Source: an uncultured Acidaminococcus sp.
GTDB taxonomy: Bacteria; Bacillota; Negativicutes; Acidaminococcales; Acidaminococcaceae
DNA: 12,959 bases
Assembly (NCBI GenBank): GCA_900770265.1
Contig: CAAGJR010000084.1
Location: forward strand, 1-12,959
Direction: 5' to 3'
Each line of letters opens with the position of its first letter. Positions within the stretch are counted from its first letter, which is position 1. The position numbers and the translations under genes are program-made. Shown here piece after piece: positions 1 to 6,085 of this stretch. A model generated the notes under the pieces. That model was not told the DNA's origin. It made no database searches and was given only the letters and a program-made list of their open reading frames with translations.

Positions 1-1451
1 ACCTTCTCCGGGTCGTACCCGTAATCTGCCAGAGGAATCTTGAACGGTCCGTGGTAGCTGGTGGTATAGATAAAGTGGAACTGGTAGGGCCCGTTCTGCT
101 GTTCCTGCTGCTGGATCAGCTCCGCTGCTTTTTCCAGGAACACGTTGTCGTACACCCCCACCCAGGTCCTGGGCGCATCGGGGCCGCAGAAGTCCGTGGC
201 CGTCATCACCTGGTCGAAGCCGCAGGCCGGGGCGAACTGGTTGAAGTTGCCGTAGGTCACGTTGCCCCCGTACCAGTACGTGGAATGGTAGCCCAGCTTC
301 TTCAGCTGCCGGGGCAGAGCCGTGGGCAGGTTGTTCTGCCAGAAGCTTTCCTTTTCGTTCAGTTCCAGCCCTGCGTCGAAGATGCCGCTCATGAGGCTGA
401 CGATGGAGGGCCGGGAGATGATGCCCGCCGACAGGGCGCTGGTCACGCTGGCCGTATGGGGGTCATCCATGAGCTGTTTTCCGCCCTGCACCAGGTTCAG
501 GCAGGCGAACTGCGGGTCGAAGAATTGCTGCAGGTACGTCTCCCCCACGAACAGGAAGATGTGGGTGGGTTTCGTGATCTTCGGGCCCTGGGCCGTGCGC
601 TTGAACCCATAGGCCGGGTTGGGCAGCTGGGCCAGGGGCGTCTCTTTTTCCGTCAGGAACGGCTGGATGGCCGCAAGGTCCTGGGCGTCCGTATGCTCAT
701 AGGCCGGGTTCAGCTTGTGCTTCATCACCTGTTCCAGGGCCACCAGGTCGTCCACGGTGGCCTTGGCAAAGAAGATGTCCTTTTTCACCACGCTGGGGAT
801 GGTATCCCATTCCGGCTTGTCATCGTGCCAGAACGTGCCCCCGTACCGGAACCAGTAGAAGGCCGCGATGCAGCCCAGGAAAATCACGGTATTGTACCCG
901 TAGTGGAGGATGGGGTTGAAGAAGTCCAGGTACTGGAAGCTGGGCAGCCCCAGAAGCCCCTGGATGCACTGGGCGCACACCCACAGGTAGGGCAGGATGC
1001 CCAGCAGGACCCAGGCGCCGTGGTCCTGGTGGAAGAAGATGTCCGCCAGGTTGTGTTTTTCCGCCTTGGCCCCCAGCTTCATGGTCTGGTTGAAGATGTC
1101 GTGGAAGTGCTTGTAGAAGATCATCTTCCCCGCAAAGGCCAGGTACAGCACCAGGCTGTACACCAGGCCCCCCGCCAGCCGCAGGGTGTCCCCCCATTTG
1201 TGCCACACCGGGAAGAAGGCCCCGGGCAGGGACAGGAGAACCAGAGGGATCAGGAACACATAGGCATTGAAATCCATGCCCCACCAGAACCCGTAGCGGA
1301 AGCAGTGCCAGATGACCTTGCCCTTCCCCTTCAGGCTGCGGTAGGGATTGTACACTTTGATGAAAATCAGACGGAACACCGCACACAGGATGGGAAAGAA
1401 CAGGAACAGCTTCGCATCCTGCTGCATGGATTCATAGAATATTTGAAACAA
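1..1451 (-). CDS. LtaS-like sulfatase-fold membrane transferase (3' end missing)
   Basis: Partial gene; 483 codons are visible and the C-terminus lies off the left edge. About five hydrophobic segments (residues ~11-30, 62-80, 94-112, 146-166, 182-202) precede an extracytoplasmic alkaline-phosphatase/sulfatase-type domain. Seen motifs: VGET (302-305, first metal ligand), SRPSIVSLMSG (346-356, expected nucleophile region) and TTSYHGPF (463-470, substrate histidine). The later SDHG metal site is beyond the window. This matches the LTA synthase/phosphoglycerol transferase branch, which moves polar phospholipid headgroups onto envelope glycans; the acceptor here is unknown. The expected nucleophile is Ser346 rather than the Thr usual in headgroup transferases, though I aligned this by eye only. 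The start is TTG, because AAAGGAGG sits 7-8 nt upstream; the first in-frame ATG (codon 9) is too far from it. It has its own promoter. Confidence 0.85.
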   Translation of the reverse strand, partial: MFQIFYESMQQDAKLFLFFPILCAVFRLIFIKVYNPYRSLKGKGKVIWHCFRYGFWWGMDFNAYVFLIPLVLLSLPGAFFPVWHKWGDTLRLAGGLVYSLVLYLAFAGKMIFYKHFHDIFNQTMKLGAKAEKHNLADIFFHQDHGAWVLLGILPYLWVCAQCIQGLLGLPSFQYLDFFNPILHYGYNTVIFLGCIAAFYWFRYGGTFWHDDKPEWDTIPSVVKKDIFFAKATVDDLVALEQVMKHKLNPAYEHTDAQDLAAIQPFLTEKETPLAQLPNPAYGFKRTAQGPKITKPTHIFLFVGETYLQQFFDPQFACLNLVQGGKQLMDDPHTASVTSALSAGIISRPSIVSLMSGIFDAGLELNEKESFWQNNLPTALPRQLKKLGYHSTYWYGGNVTYGNFNQFAPACGFDQVMTATDFCGPDAPRTWVGVYDNVFLEKAAELIQQQEQQNGPYQFHFIYTTSYHGPFKIPLADYGYDPEK

Positions 1452-1487
1452 AGTCGAACCTCCTTTATGGGACTTCCTTTTCGTATC

Positions 1488-1516
1488 ATTTTATTCTAAC
1501 AACAAACGAAACGCAA
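1488..1516 (-). promoter_or_regulatory. Promoter of the LtaS-like gene
   Basis: On the minus strand, -35 TTGCGT (1511-1516) and -10 TAAAAT (1488-1493) are separated by exactly 17 nt, about 37 nt upstream of the TTG start. An alternative pair is TTGCAT with TAGAAT at 18 nt. The -35 lies inside the left arm of the palindrome at 1509-1550, so a protein bound there could block RNA polymerase. The assignment is inferred from sequence. Confidence 0.55.
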
Positions 1517-1550
1517 ATGCAACGAAAACTTTTGCGTTGCATTCGCGTTT
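1509..1550. promoter_or_regulatory. 42-bp near-perfect palindrome (operator or terminator candidate)
   Basis: Arms of 16 nt at 1509-1524 and 1535-1550 are complementary with one mismatch; the 10-nt centre AAAACTTTTG is itself nearly self-complementary. The palindrome follows the stop of the HEPN gene and covers the -35 of the LtaS-like gene. There is no strong U-tract after it on the minus strand (GTTTCGTTTGTTG), so an operator is at least as likely as a terminator for the upstream toxin-antitoxin pair. Confidence 0.5.
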
Positions 1551-1568
1551 GAAACGAAAAGGAATCAA

Positions 1569-1952
1569 TTAGTGAAGTTTTTCCAGCCAGGTCTGCAGCA
1601 GGGGATCATACTCCCGGATCCGTTCCACCACCGCTTTGGCAAACGATTCATCATACGTATGGGTCGTCAAATTCCGATCATCCGCCATCTGCAAAGCCTG
1701 TACCGTCTGTTCCTCGTCCAGGATTCCCAGTTCCCGGCAATAGCGGATAACTTTCTTTGGAGAAGCGGCGTCGATACCTTCTTCTGTGTAGAGGTATTCT
1801 TTGGCACATTTCCAGAGGATTTCAAAAGAAAATTCAAAACGCTGGATCAAAGCATCCCGTTCCACATCATTCAATTCCGTTTTGGAAGCCAGTTCATGGA
1901 GTTTATTCAACGCTTTCTGGGCAAGTTCAAATCGTTCCTGAATTTTTTCCAT
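1569..1952 (-). CDS. HEPN-domain protein, HI0074 family (nucleotidyltransferase partner / putative toxin)
   Basis: A 127-aa all-helical protein of normal length for the HI0074 'nucleotidyltransferase substrate-binding' family. The family signature IQRFEFSFEILWK (36-48) is present. So is a full HEPN ribonuclease motif R-x4-H-x-Y at Arg93, His98 and Tyr100 (RNLTTHTY). In HEPN/MNT pairs of the HepT/MntA kind, the HEPN protein is an RNase toxin that its partner silences by adding nucleotides to the motif tyrosine. HI0074-type members are less well tested, so toxicity is inference. The start ATG has GGGAGG 7 nt upstream and overlaps the end of the nucleotidyltransferase gene by 46 nt, implying coupled translation. 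Base composition is visibly more AT-rich than the flanking sulfatase genes, as expected for a mobile module. Confidence 0.9.
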   Translation of the reverse strand: MEKIQERFELAQKALNKLHELASKTELNDVERDALIQRFEFSFEILWKCAKEYLYTEEGIDAASPKKVIRYCRELGILDEEQTVQALQMADDRNLTTHTYDESFAKAVVERIREYDPLLQTWLEKLH

Positions 1953-2233
1953 AAGATTCCCTCCCTGCGGATTCTCTGCTTCAATATTTCACTGGCAAAG
2001 CCCATATCGACCACGTCAAAGCGAAAAGGAATGGTGGAATCTTCCAATTGCTCCCGTACTTTTCGTACAGACGCAGAAATATCCTCTTTCCCTTCAATGG
2101 CAATATCGATGTCTGAACTTCGTTTTTGCTCATGACGGGCCCAGGAACCAAAAAGATAAATCTGGACATCTTGATCACCCAATGCCTTAAGAACAATCTC
2201 TTTCGTTTTCTGCAAAGTTCCGGTGCCATCCAT
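1907..2233 (-). CDS. Minimal nucleotidyltransferase (MNT, HI0073-like; putative antitoxin)
   Basis: A 108-aa protein with the DNA-polymerase-beta superfamily core of a minimal nucleotidyltransferase. Gly29-Ser30 and Asp41-x-Asp43 give the exact GS-x10-DxD signature (LFGSWARHEQ...SSDIDIAI), and a third acidic residue, Asp73, lies in FDVVDM. In characterised HepT/MntA modules this enzyme transfers AMP from ATP onto the HEPN partner and so neutralises it. The start is ATG at 2233, chosen because AAGAGGA lies 7 nt upstream; an upstream ATG (MVRKED...) and a longer open frame have no ribosome site and run towards the promoter. It is the first gene of a two-gene operon with the HEPN gene. The gene order matches type VII-like toxin-antitoxin pairs; function in this host is inferred. 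Confidence 0.88.
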   Translation of the reverse strand: MDGTGTLQKTKEIVLKALGDQDVQIYLFGSWARHEQKRSSDIDIAIEGKEDISASVRKVREQLEDSTIPFRFDVVDMGFASEILKQRIRREGILWKKFRNDLNLPRKR

Positions 2234-2281
2234 GATGTAATCCTCTTTTCGTACCATAAAAGCCCAGTGTAGTTCGTCTTT

Positions 2282-2311
2282 ATTATAGCAATGCGAAAGA
2301 AGGAAAAGCAA
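2282..2311 (-). promoter_or_regulatory. Promoter of the MNT-HEPN operon
   Basis: On the minus strand there is a perfect -10 TATAAT (2282-2287) with an extended TGC in front (2288-2290) and a -35-like TTGCTT (2306-2311) at 18 nt. The predicted 5' leader is about 40 nt. The promoter stops about 5 bp short of repeat copy 1. Confidence 0.65.
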
Positions 2312-2315
2312 GAAA

Positions 2316-2520
2316 TCCGGACCTGTGGCGGGCGGATCACCGATCCGCCCCTACGACAACAGGCTACCCACTCCATCCCGGTTTCCGTAGGGGTCCGCCA
2401 GAGGCCGGCAAAGCCGGCCGTCGGCAGACCCGCCCCCGCAACGTACCTTCCGACCGTAACGCCGTGAGAGTACGACAGCAACACTACACTGTAGGGGGCG
2501 ATCGCCCTGATCGACCCGCC
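2316..2520. repeat. Repeat copy 1: cluster of three GTAGGGG...CCCGCC hairpin units
   Basis: This intergenic element lies between the MNT promoter and the promoter of the phosphoethanolamine-transferase-like gene. It contains three hairpin units with the same ends. Unit 1 (2327-2354, minus strand) has the perfect stem GGGCGGATC/GATCCGCCC with a 3-nt loop. Unit 2 (2387-2434, plus) has GGCCGGC-AAA-GCCGGCC inside a longer imperfect stem. Unit 3 (2491-2520, plus) has GCGATC/GATCGA. From 2316 to about 2504 it is nearly identical to 4463-4651 (about 10 differences by eye). The layout resembles REP/BIME elements; no transposase is nearby. Open frames across it give near-identical spurious peptides in both copies. 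Confidence 0.85.
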
Positions 2521-2542
2521 TGCCCGTGCCCCCCTCGGGCAA

Positions 2543-2571
2543 TTGACAGAACACTTTCTTCCCTATATGAT
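2543..2571 (+). promoter_or_regulatory. Consensus promoter of the phosphoethanolamine-transferase-like gene
   Basis: A perfect -35 TTGACA (2543-2548) and -10 TATGAT (2566-2571) are spaced exactly 17 nt apart. The predicted leader to the TTG start is about 67 nt. The promoter lies just downstream of unit 3 of repeat copy 1, so the gene does not depend on the upstream operon, which runs the other way. Confidence 0.8.
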
Positions 2572-2644
2572 AAATATGTGAACTTTCATTTTTCTGTCCC
2601 ATTTTCCAATATTCCTATAACCATCATCTATGGAGGTCTTTCTC

Positions 2645-4462
2645 TTGCATTCCATCCACATCCCCCATCCCACCCGTTCCCAATTCCTGCGCGGTGCCGT
2701 CGCAACCCTGGGTATCGCCCTGGTTTTCCTGGTGCTGTTCGCGACCGTTTTCCAATCCCCTCTGCACCCCCTGCACCGTATCACCCAGCTCCGGCTCATC
2801 CGCAGTTTCGTGTTCCTGCTGGGCGCCACCCTGCTGGCGCAGAACGTTTCCCTGTTCCAGGGCTGTCCCAAAGGCCGCCGCTATTCCCTCACCTGCACCC
2901 TGCTCTGGCTCCTACCCTATCTGTTCGTATTTTCCCGGATCCCGGATTACTTCCAGAACGACATCGGAAACTACTACATCTTCCCTTCCGTCTTCTTCCT
3001 GACCACCTGCCTGTGCCAGCGGCTGCTCCCCCTGGCCGGGAAGGCCGCCGGCGTGCTCCAGTTCGTGTACACGGTGCTGGTCTTTCTTCTTTTGGCCTCC
3101 GCCTATGTGTTCCTGTTCTATTTTCTCCATTACGGCAAACCCCTGGATGAGATCATCCTCATGTCCATCCTGGCCACCACCCCGCTGGAAGCCTACAACT
3201 ATCTGACCTCCGTCTTTTCCCTACCGGTACTGCTGCTCCTGGCGGCAGCCCTGGTCCTGGCTTTCGAGTTCCTGTTCCGCACCTTCCGGAACACCTGCCT
3301 GCCGCCGGCCGGCTCCTTCCGCCATAACAGACGCTGGTGGGTGCTCACCCTGGCCCTCCTGTTCTTCTTCGTGAACTACGCTGCCTCCGTCTTCCCCCTG
3401 GACCGGGTGGCCCACCTGTACGCCAGGGGCGGTCCCCTGCGGGCGTTCACGGAACTGCACCGGAACCTGCCCCGCAATGCCCGGACCCTGAAACTGGAAA
3501 ACACGGAAAACCTGGCCAGCCGGAAAGTCCCCGGCACCATCCTCCTGGTGCTGGGCGAAAGTGCCGACCGGGACAAGATGTCCGCCTTTGCCCCCACGCC
3601 CGTCGACACCACGCCCTGGGAAGCCCGGATGAAACAGGACCCGGATTTTTATTTCTATCCCAACGCCTATTCCAACTTCCCCAACACGGTCATGGCCGTT
3701 ACCCAGGCCCTGACCAGTGCCAACCAGTACAACCGGAAACCGCTGAAATACGCCGTGGACCTGATGACCCTGGCCAAAAAGGCCGGGTATGAGACCTACT
3801 GGATCTCCACCCAGGAAAAAAGCAGCGTATCCGACGCCGGGATCACGGTCATCGCCCAGCAGGCGGACCATATCGAGTGGCTGAAGGGGGACGACGACGT
3901 CCTGCTGCCGGCTTTGGCCCAGGTGCCCGCCGGCCGGAACAACTTCGTGGTGCTGCACATCACCGGCAGCCATTTCCGGTACGACCAGCGGATTCCGGAC
4001 GCCTACGTGGAAAAGCAGCACTGGTCCCAGTTGTCCAAGGACGAAAAGGCCATCTGGTACAACCGGTCCCTCCACTTCACCGATTCCATCCTGAAGAAAA
4101 TCTTTGAAACCGGACGCAGTCAGCTGCACCTGCAGGCCATGGTGTACGTGTCCGACCACGGGGAAGACCTGCAACTGACCCACACGGCCTCGCCCTTCAA
4201 GTTCAACATGGTGCGGATTCCCCTGTGGATCTACCTGTCCCCGGCCTACCAGCAGGCGTATCCCCGGACAGCGGCCACGCTGCGCCGGCACCAGCAGGCC
4301 GTTTTCACCAACGACCTGCTGTTCGATACCATGGCCGGCCTGCTGCAGGCGCCCTCCAATTTTTACGACGCCCGCTACGACCTGACCCGGGAAGAATACG
4401 CCATCACCCGTGAGAACGCCCTGACCCTCCACGGCAAAAAGCACATCGCTGAAGACCGGTAA
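2645..4462 (+). CDS. Phosphoethanolamine transferase-like membrane protein (EptA/sulfatase superfamily)
   Basis: A 605-aa protein with an N-terminal membrane domain of about six or seven segments (roughly residues 17-37, 52-66, 85-97, 112-125, 138-162, 192-211, 231-247) and a C-terminal sulfatase-fold catalytic domain. Motifs seen: ILLVLGES (299-306, metal ligand Glu305), NFPNTVMAVTQALT (344-357; Thr348 the likely nucleophile), VLHITGSHFRYDQRIP (436-451; His438 and His443) and SDHGED (503-508, metal ligands). Length and motif order fit EptA/CptA-type enzymes, which move phosphoethanolamine from phosphatidylethanolamine to lipid A or core sugars in the periplasm. The exact acceptor cannot be read from sequence. 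I prefer the TTG start at 2645: GGAGG sits 8 nt upstream, whereas the ATG at 2630 overlaps that GGAGG and has no site of its own. The gene stands alone, flanked on both sides by the same repeat. Confidence 0.88.
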   Translation: MHSIHIPHPTRSQFLRGAVATLGIALVFLVLFATVFQSPLHPLHRITQLRLIRSFVFLLGATLLAQNVSLFQGCPKGRRYSLTCTLLWLLPYLFVFSRIPDYFQNDIGNYYIFPSVFFLTTCLCQRLLPLAGKAAGVLQFVYTVLVFLLLASAYVFLFYFLHYGKPLDEIILMSILATTPLEAYNYLTSVFSLPVLLLLAAALVLAFEFLFRTFRNTCLPPAGSFRHNRRWWVLTLALLFFFVNYAASVFPLDRVAHLYARGGPLRAFTELHRNLPRNARTLKLENTENLASRKVPGTILLVLGESADRDKMSAFAPTPVDTTPWEARMKQDPDFYFYPNAYSNFPNTVMAVTQALTSANQYNRKPLKYAVDLMTLAKKAGYETYWISTQEKSSVSDAGITVIAQQADHIEWLKGDDDVLLPALAQVPAGRNNFVVLHITGSHFRYDQRIPDAYVEKQHWSQLSKDEKAIWYNRSLHFTDSILKKIFETGRSQLHLQAMVYVSDHGEDLQLTHTASPFKFNMVRIPLWIYLSPAYQQAYPRTAATLRRHQQAVFTNDLLFDTMAGLLQAPSNFYDARYDLTREEYAITRENALTLHGKKHIAEDR

Positions 4463-4655
4463 CCCGGACCTGTAGCGGGCGGATCACCGATCCGCCCCTA
4501 CGACAACAGGCTACCCACTCCATCCCGGTTTCCGTAGGGGTCCGCCAGAGGCCGGTAAAGCCGGCCGTCGGCAGACCCGCCCCCGCAACGTACCCTCCGA
4601 CCGTAACGCCCGGAGAGTACGACAGCAGCACCACACCGTAGGGGTCGATTGCCGT
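4463..4655. repeat. Repeat copy 2, directly abutting the phosphoethanolamine-transferase-like gene
   Basis: Second copy of the element at 2316, in the same orientation and offset by 2147 bp. It begins right after the stop codon. Units 1 and 2 are intact; in the unit 2 stem one G-C pair has become a G-T wobble (GGCCGGT/GCCGGCC), so pairing survives. Unit 3 begins normally (GTAGGGGTCGATT from 4638) but then diverges from copy 1 and runs into the downstream terminator. The unit 1 hairpin, 15-35 nt past the stop, could stabilise the 3' end of the mRNA, as REP elements do elsewhere; that role is inference. Confidence 0.85.
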
Positions 4656-4662
4656 ATATAAC

Positions 4663-4692
4663 AAACCCGCAGACCACCTGTTCTGCGGGTTT
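4663..4692 (-). terminator. Terminator between convergent genes
   Basis: An 11-bp perfect stem AAACCCGCAGA (4663-4673) / TCTGCGGGTTT (4682-4692) has an 8-nt loop. On the minus strand it ends in GGGTTTGTTATAT, 12 nt after the Rpn stop codon, so it mainly serves the Rpn gene. On the plus strand the T-run (GGGTTTCACATTT) is weaker but may also stop read-through from the phosphoethanolamine-transferase-like gene. Confidence 0.75.
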
Positions 4693-4704
4693 CACATTTC
4701 TCGG

Positions 4705-5505
4705 TTATAGTTCTTCTGCCAATTTCCGTACTTTTTCTTCGGGTACACCCGTATCTTCCACCACTTCCTGGATGGAGCGGCCCCGCTTCAGCATGCGCTT
4801 GGCAACTTTTTCCAACGTTTTGGCCGCTGCTTCTGCTGCGGCTTCTTCCTGGCGTCTTCTGATTTCATCACTCAAAATCATATATTCTCGCCTCACTTTT
4901 TCCAAACCTTTGACCCTCTGCACTTCCTGGTCCACGCTTCTGACAAACTCCCCTTCTGGAGCCTTGCCATCCACATAGCGGAGAAATGCTGCGATATCCG
5001 GATCCGCGGCGTTTTCGCTGCCTTTGCTGTTCAAAAACACACGGGTCTCCTCATCATCTAATTTTACCGTATTATCCTCTTCACAGCAATGCGTGAATGT
5101 GTAAATAGGCAGATTGATTCCAAAAGGATCAAAGGTACAGATGAAAATGACATAGGAAGGGTTCAGGTTCTCGTACTTCTCTCCTTTGCCCAGTTGTTCC
5201 ATGTCGATCATGGCCTGGTAGAAACGGCTGCGTTTGGCAAGGCCATTGTTAGAAGCATTGGTGCACTGCATCTCGATGTCGTACACCCGGCCTTCCTTGT
5301 CTTCCACATAAACATCCAGCCGGATACCTTTGCTGACCAGACCCATATTGATGGTCTTTTCGAAATCCTGGTAATGCAAGTCCTGGATTTTGATCTGCAG
5401 GATTTTTTCAATCATGTACTTGCAGATTCTCTTGTTGCGAAGAACGCACTGGAACATGAAATTGTCCAGGATAGTCAGCTCTTCAAAGGGTTTGAATTTT
5501 TCCAC
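4705..5505 (-). CDS. Rpn-family PD-(D/E)XK nuclease / 'transposase-like' protein
   Basis: A 266-aa protein of the Rpn/PDDEXK_2 family, with the typical opening LTILDNFMFQCVL (10-22) and a nuclease core: Asp64 in GIRLDVYVED, then DIEMQ (76-80) giving the E-x-Q site (Glu78, Gln80), then RSRFYQAMID (92-101). Characterised members (E. coli RpnA) are DNA endonucleases that promote RecA-independent recombination; many are annotated as transposases, but there are no insertion-sequence ends here. The C-terminus has an alanine/glutamate-rich coiled coil (~215-238) followed by the common GRSIQEVVEDTGVPEEKVRKL tail. The start is GTG at 5505, because AAGGAGG lies 8 nt upstream; the open frame extends 31 codons further with no better start. 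No clear promoter was recognised. Such genes often vary between strains. Confidence 0.9.
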   Translation of the reverse strand: MEKFKPFEELTILDNFMFQCVLRNKRICKYMIEKILQIKIQDLHYQDFEKTINMGLVSKGIRLDVYVEDKEGRVYDIEMQCTNASNNGLAKRSRFYQAMIDMEQLGKGEKYENLNPSYVIFICTFDPFGINLPIYTFTHCCEEDNTVKLDDEETRVFLNSKGSENAADPDIAAFLRYVDGKAPEGEFVRSVDQEVQRVKGLEKVRREYMILSDEIRRRQEEAAAEAAAKTLEKVAKRMLKRGRSIQEVVEDTGVPEEKVRKLAEEL

Positions 5506-5892
5506 AGATGATACCTCCTTATAGATACGATAGAGATACCATTCGCCACATGCTCGAAAATTCCTCCCGTCAAAAACGCCGACCGTCATTATCGTCAATT
5601 TTTCCGCAACTTCGTTAAAAAAAATCTGTGAAAAGGGCCGGTTGGGAATAATGAAAAGCGTTGCGGTCGATTGCTATAATCGACACGTCCAGGCCACGGA
5701 AGGGCATCCCCTCCGGGGACGCCCATCTGCCCGTTCTGTCGGACTCTAACGGCGTTGCGGCCGCACACCTGGCGTTCGGGGCGGGCGTACCGACGGCCTA
5801 ACGGCCTTTGGTTCGCCCCTACGGTATCCGCGATAAAAGGGTTGGTTTGGTGTCGTAGGGGTCGATCCGCCCCCATGACGTATGACAAAAAA
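5506..5892. other. Intergenic region with hairpin repeats, no convincing gene
   Basis: Open frames here are short, lack ribosome sites and pass through repeats, so I call no gene. Contents: the leader of the Rpn gene (5506-5590); a palindrome GTCGATT-GCTAT-AATCGAC (5666-5684) containing a TGC-TATAAT extended -10 on the plus strand; a hairpin GGGC(A)TCCCC / GGGGA(C)GCCC at about 5703-5725; one GTAGGGG...CCCGCC unit on the minus strand (5780-5822); and a short half-unit on the plus strand (5855-5874). Confidence 0.6.
5780..5822 (-). repeat. GTAGGGG...CCCGCC hairpin unit
   Basis: Read on the minus strand, the unit starts GTAGGGGCGAACC and ends GGTACGCCCGCC. Its inner stem GGCC-GTTA-GGCC and arm CGAACC/GGTACG are imperfect but paired. 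It shares its ends with the units in both copies of the eptA-flanking repeat and with 12172-12220. Confidence 0.7.
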
Positions 5893-5925
5893 GGGGCTGT
5901 GAAGAAATACTTCACAGCCCCTTTT
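5893..5925. terminator. Bidirectional intrinsic terminator
   Basis: A perfect 12-bp stem GGGGCTGTGAAG (5893-5904) / CTTCACAGCCCC (5910-5921) has a 5-nt loop and is flanked by AAAAAA and TTTT. On the minus strand it ends in TTTTTT and is the best terminator for the LPS operon. On the plus strand the shorter TTTT could end a transcript from the promoter near 5675. Confidence 0.85.
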
Positions 5926-6085
5926 GTCGCGGGTCACGGGTCGCGAGTCGCGGGCTTGTCCGTGCAAGTCGAAAGATTGTATTAATAAACCGAAAGTGAT
6001 GGTAAATCCAAGTTTTGACAAGAAAACTACCAAACGGATATTGCCTTACAAAGCTCGCGACCCGCGACCTGCGCGACTCGCGACC
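5926..6085. repeat. Inverted-repeat element with AT-rich centre
   Basis: GC-rich arms carry the 14-nt perfect inverted repeat GGTCGCGAGTCGCG (5939-5952) / CGCGACTCGCGACC (6072-6085). Each arm also holds further TCGCGGGTC-type repeats (5927-5956, 6054-6070). The centre of about 95 bp is AT-rich and has no convincing ORF. Both ends are capped by terminator-like hairpins (5893-5925 and 6086-6120). It may be a small non-autonomous element; no target-site duplication was established. Confidence 0.55.

Noticed and set aside
51..1499. Long plus-strand open frame (482 codons)
   Set aside because: It is antisense to the LtaS-like gene, has no ribosome site, and its composition (many V, H, Q, G, P) is typical of a GC-rich shadow frame; the minus-strand frame carries clear family motifs.
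1981..2602. Near-identical predicted peptides in the two repeat copies (also 4404-4695)
   Set aside because: They match each other only because the DNA repeat is duplicated. They run through hairpin units, lack start signals, and the frame is not otherwise conserved.
2630..2644. ATG at 2630 as start of the EptA-like gene
   Set aside because: The ATG overlaps the only Shine-Dalgarno sequence (GGAGG), which is correctly spaced for the TTG at 2645 instead.
3221..4444. 407-codon minus-strand open frame opposite the EptA-like gene
   Set aside because: It is antisense to a gene with complete catalytic motifs; glycine/valine/glutamine-rich low-information sequence with no ribosome site.
2316..4655. 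Composite transposon or insertion sequence around the EptA-like gene
   Set aside because: The flanking repeats contain no transposase, are made of several hairpin units, and no target-site duplication is visible. The nearby Rpn-family gene is a PD-(D/E)XK nuclease, not a recognised insertion-sequence transposase with ends.
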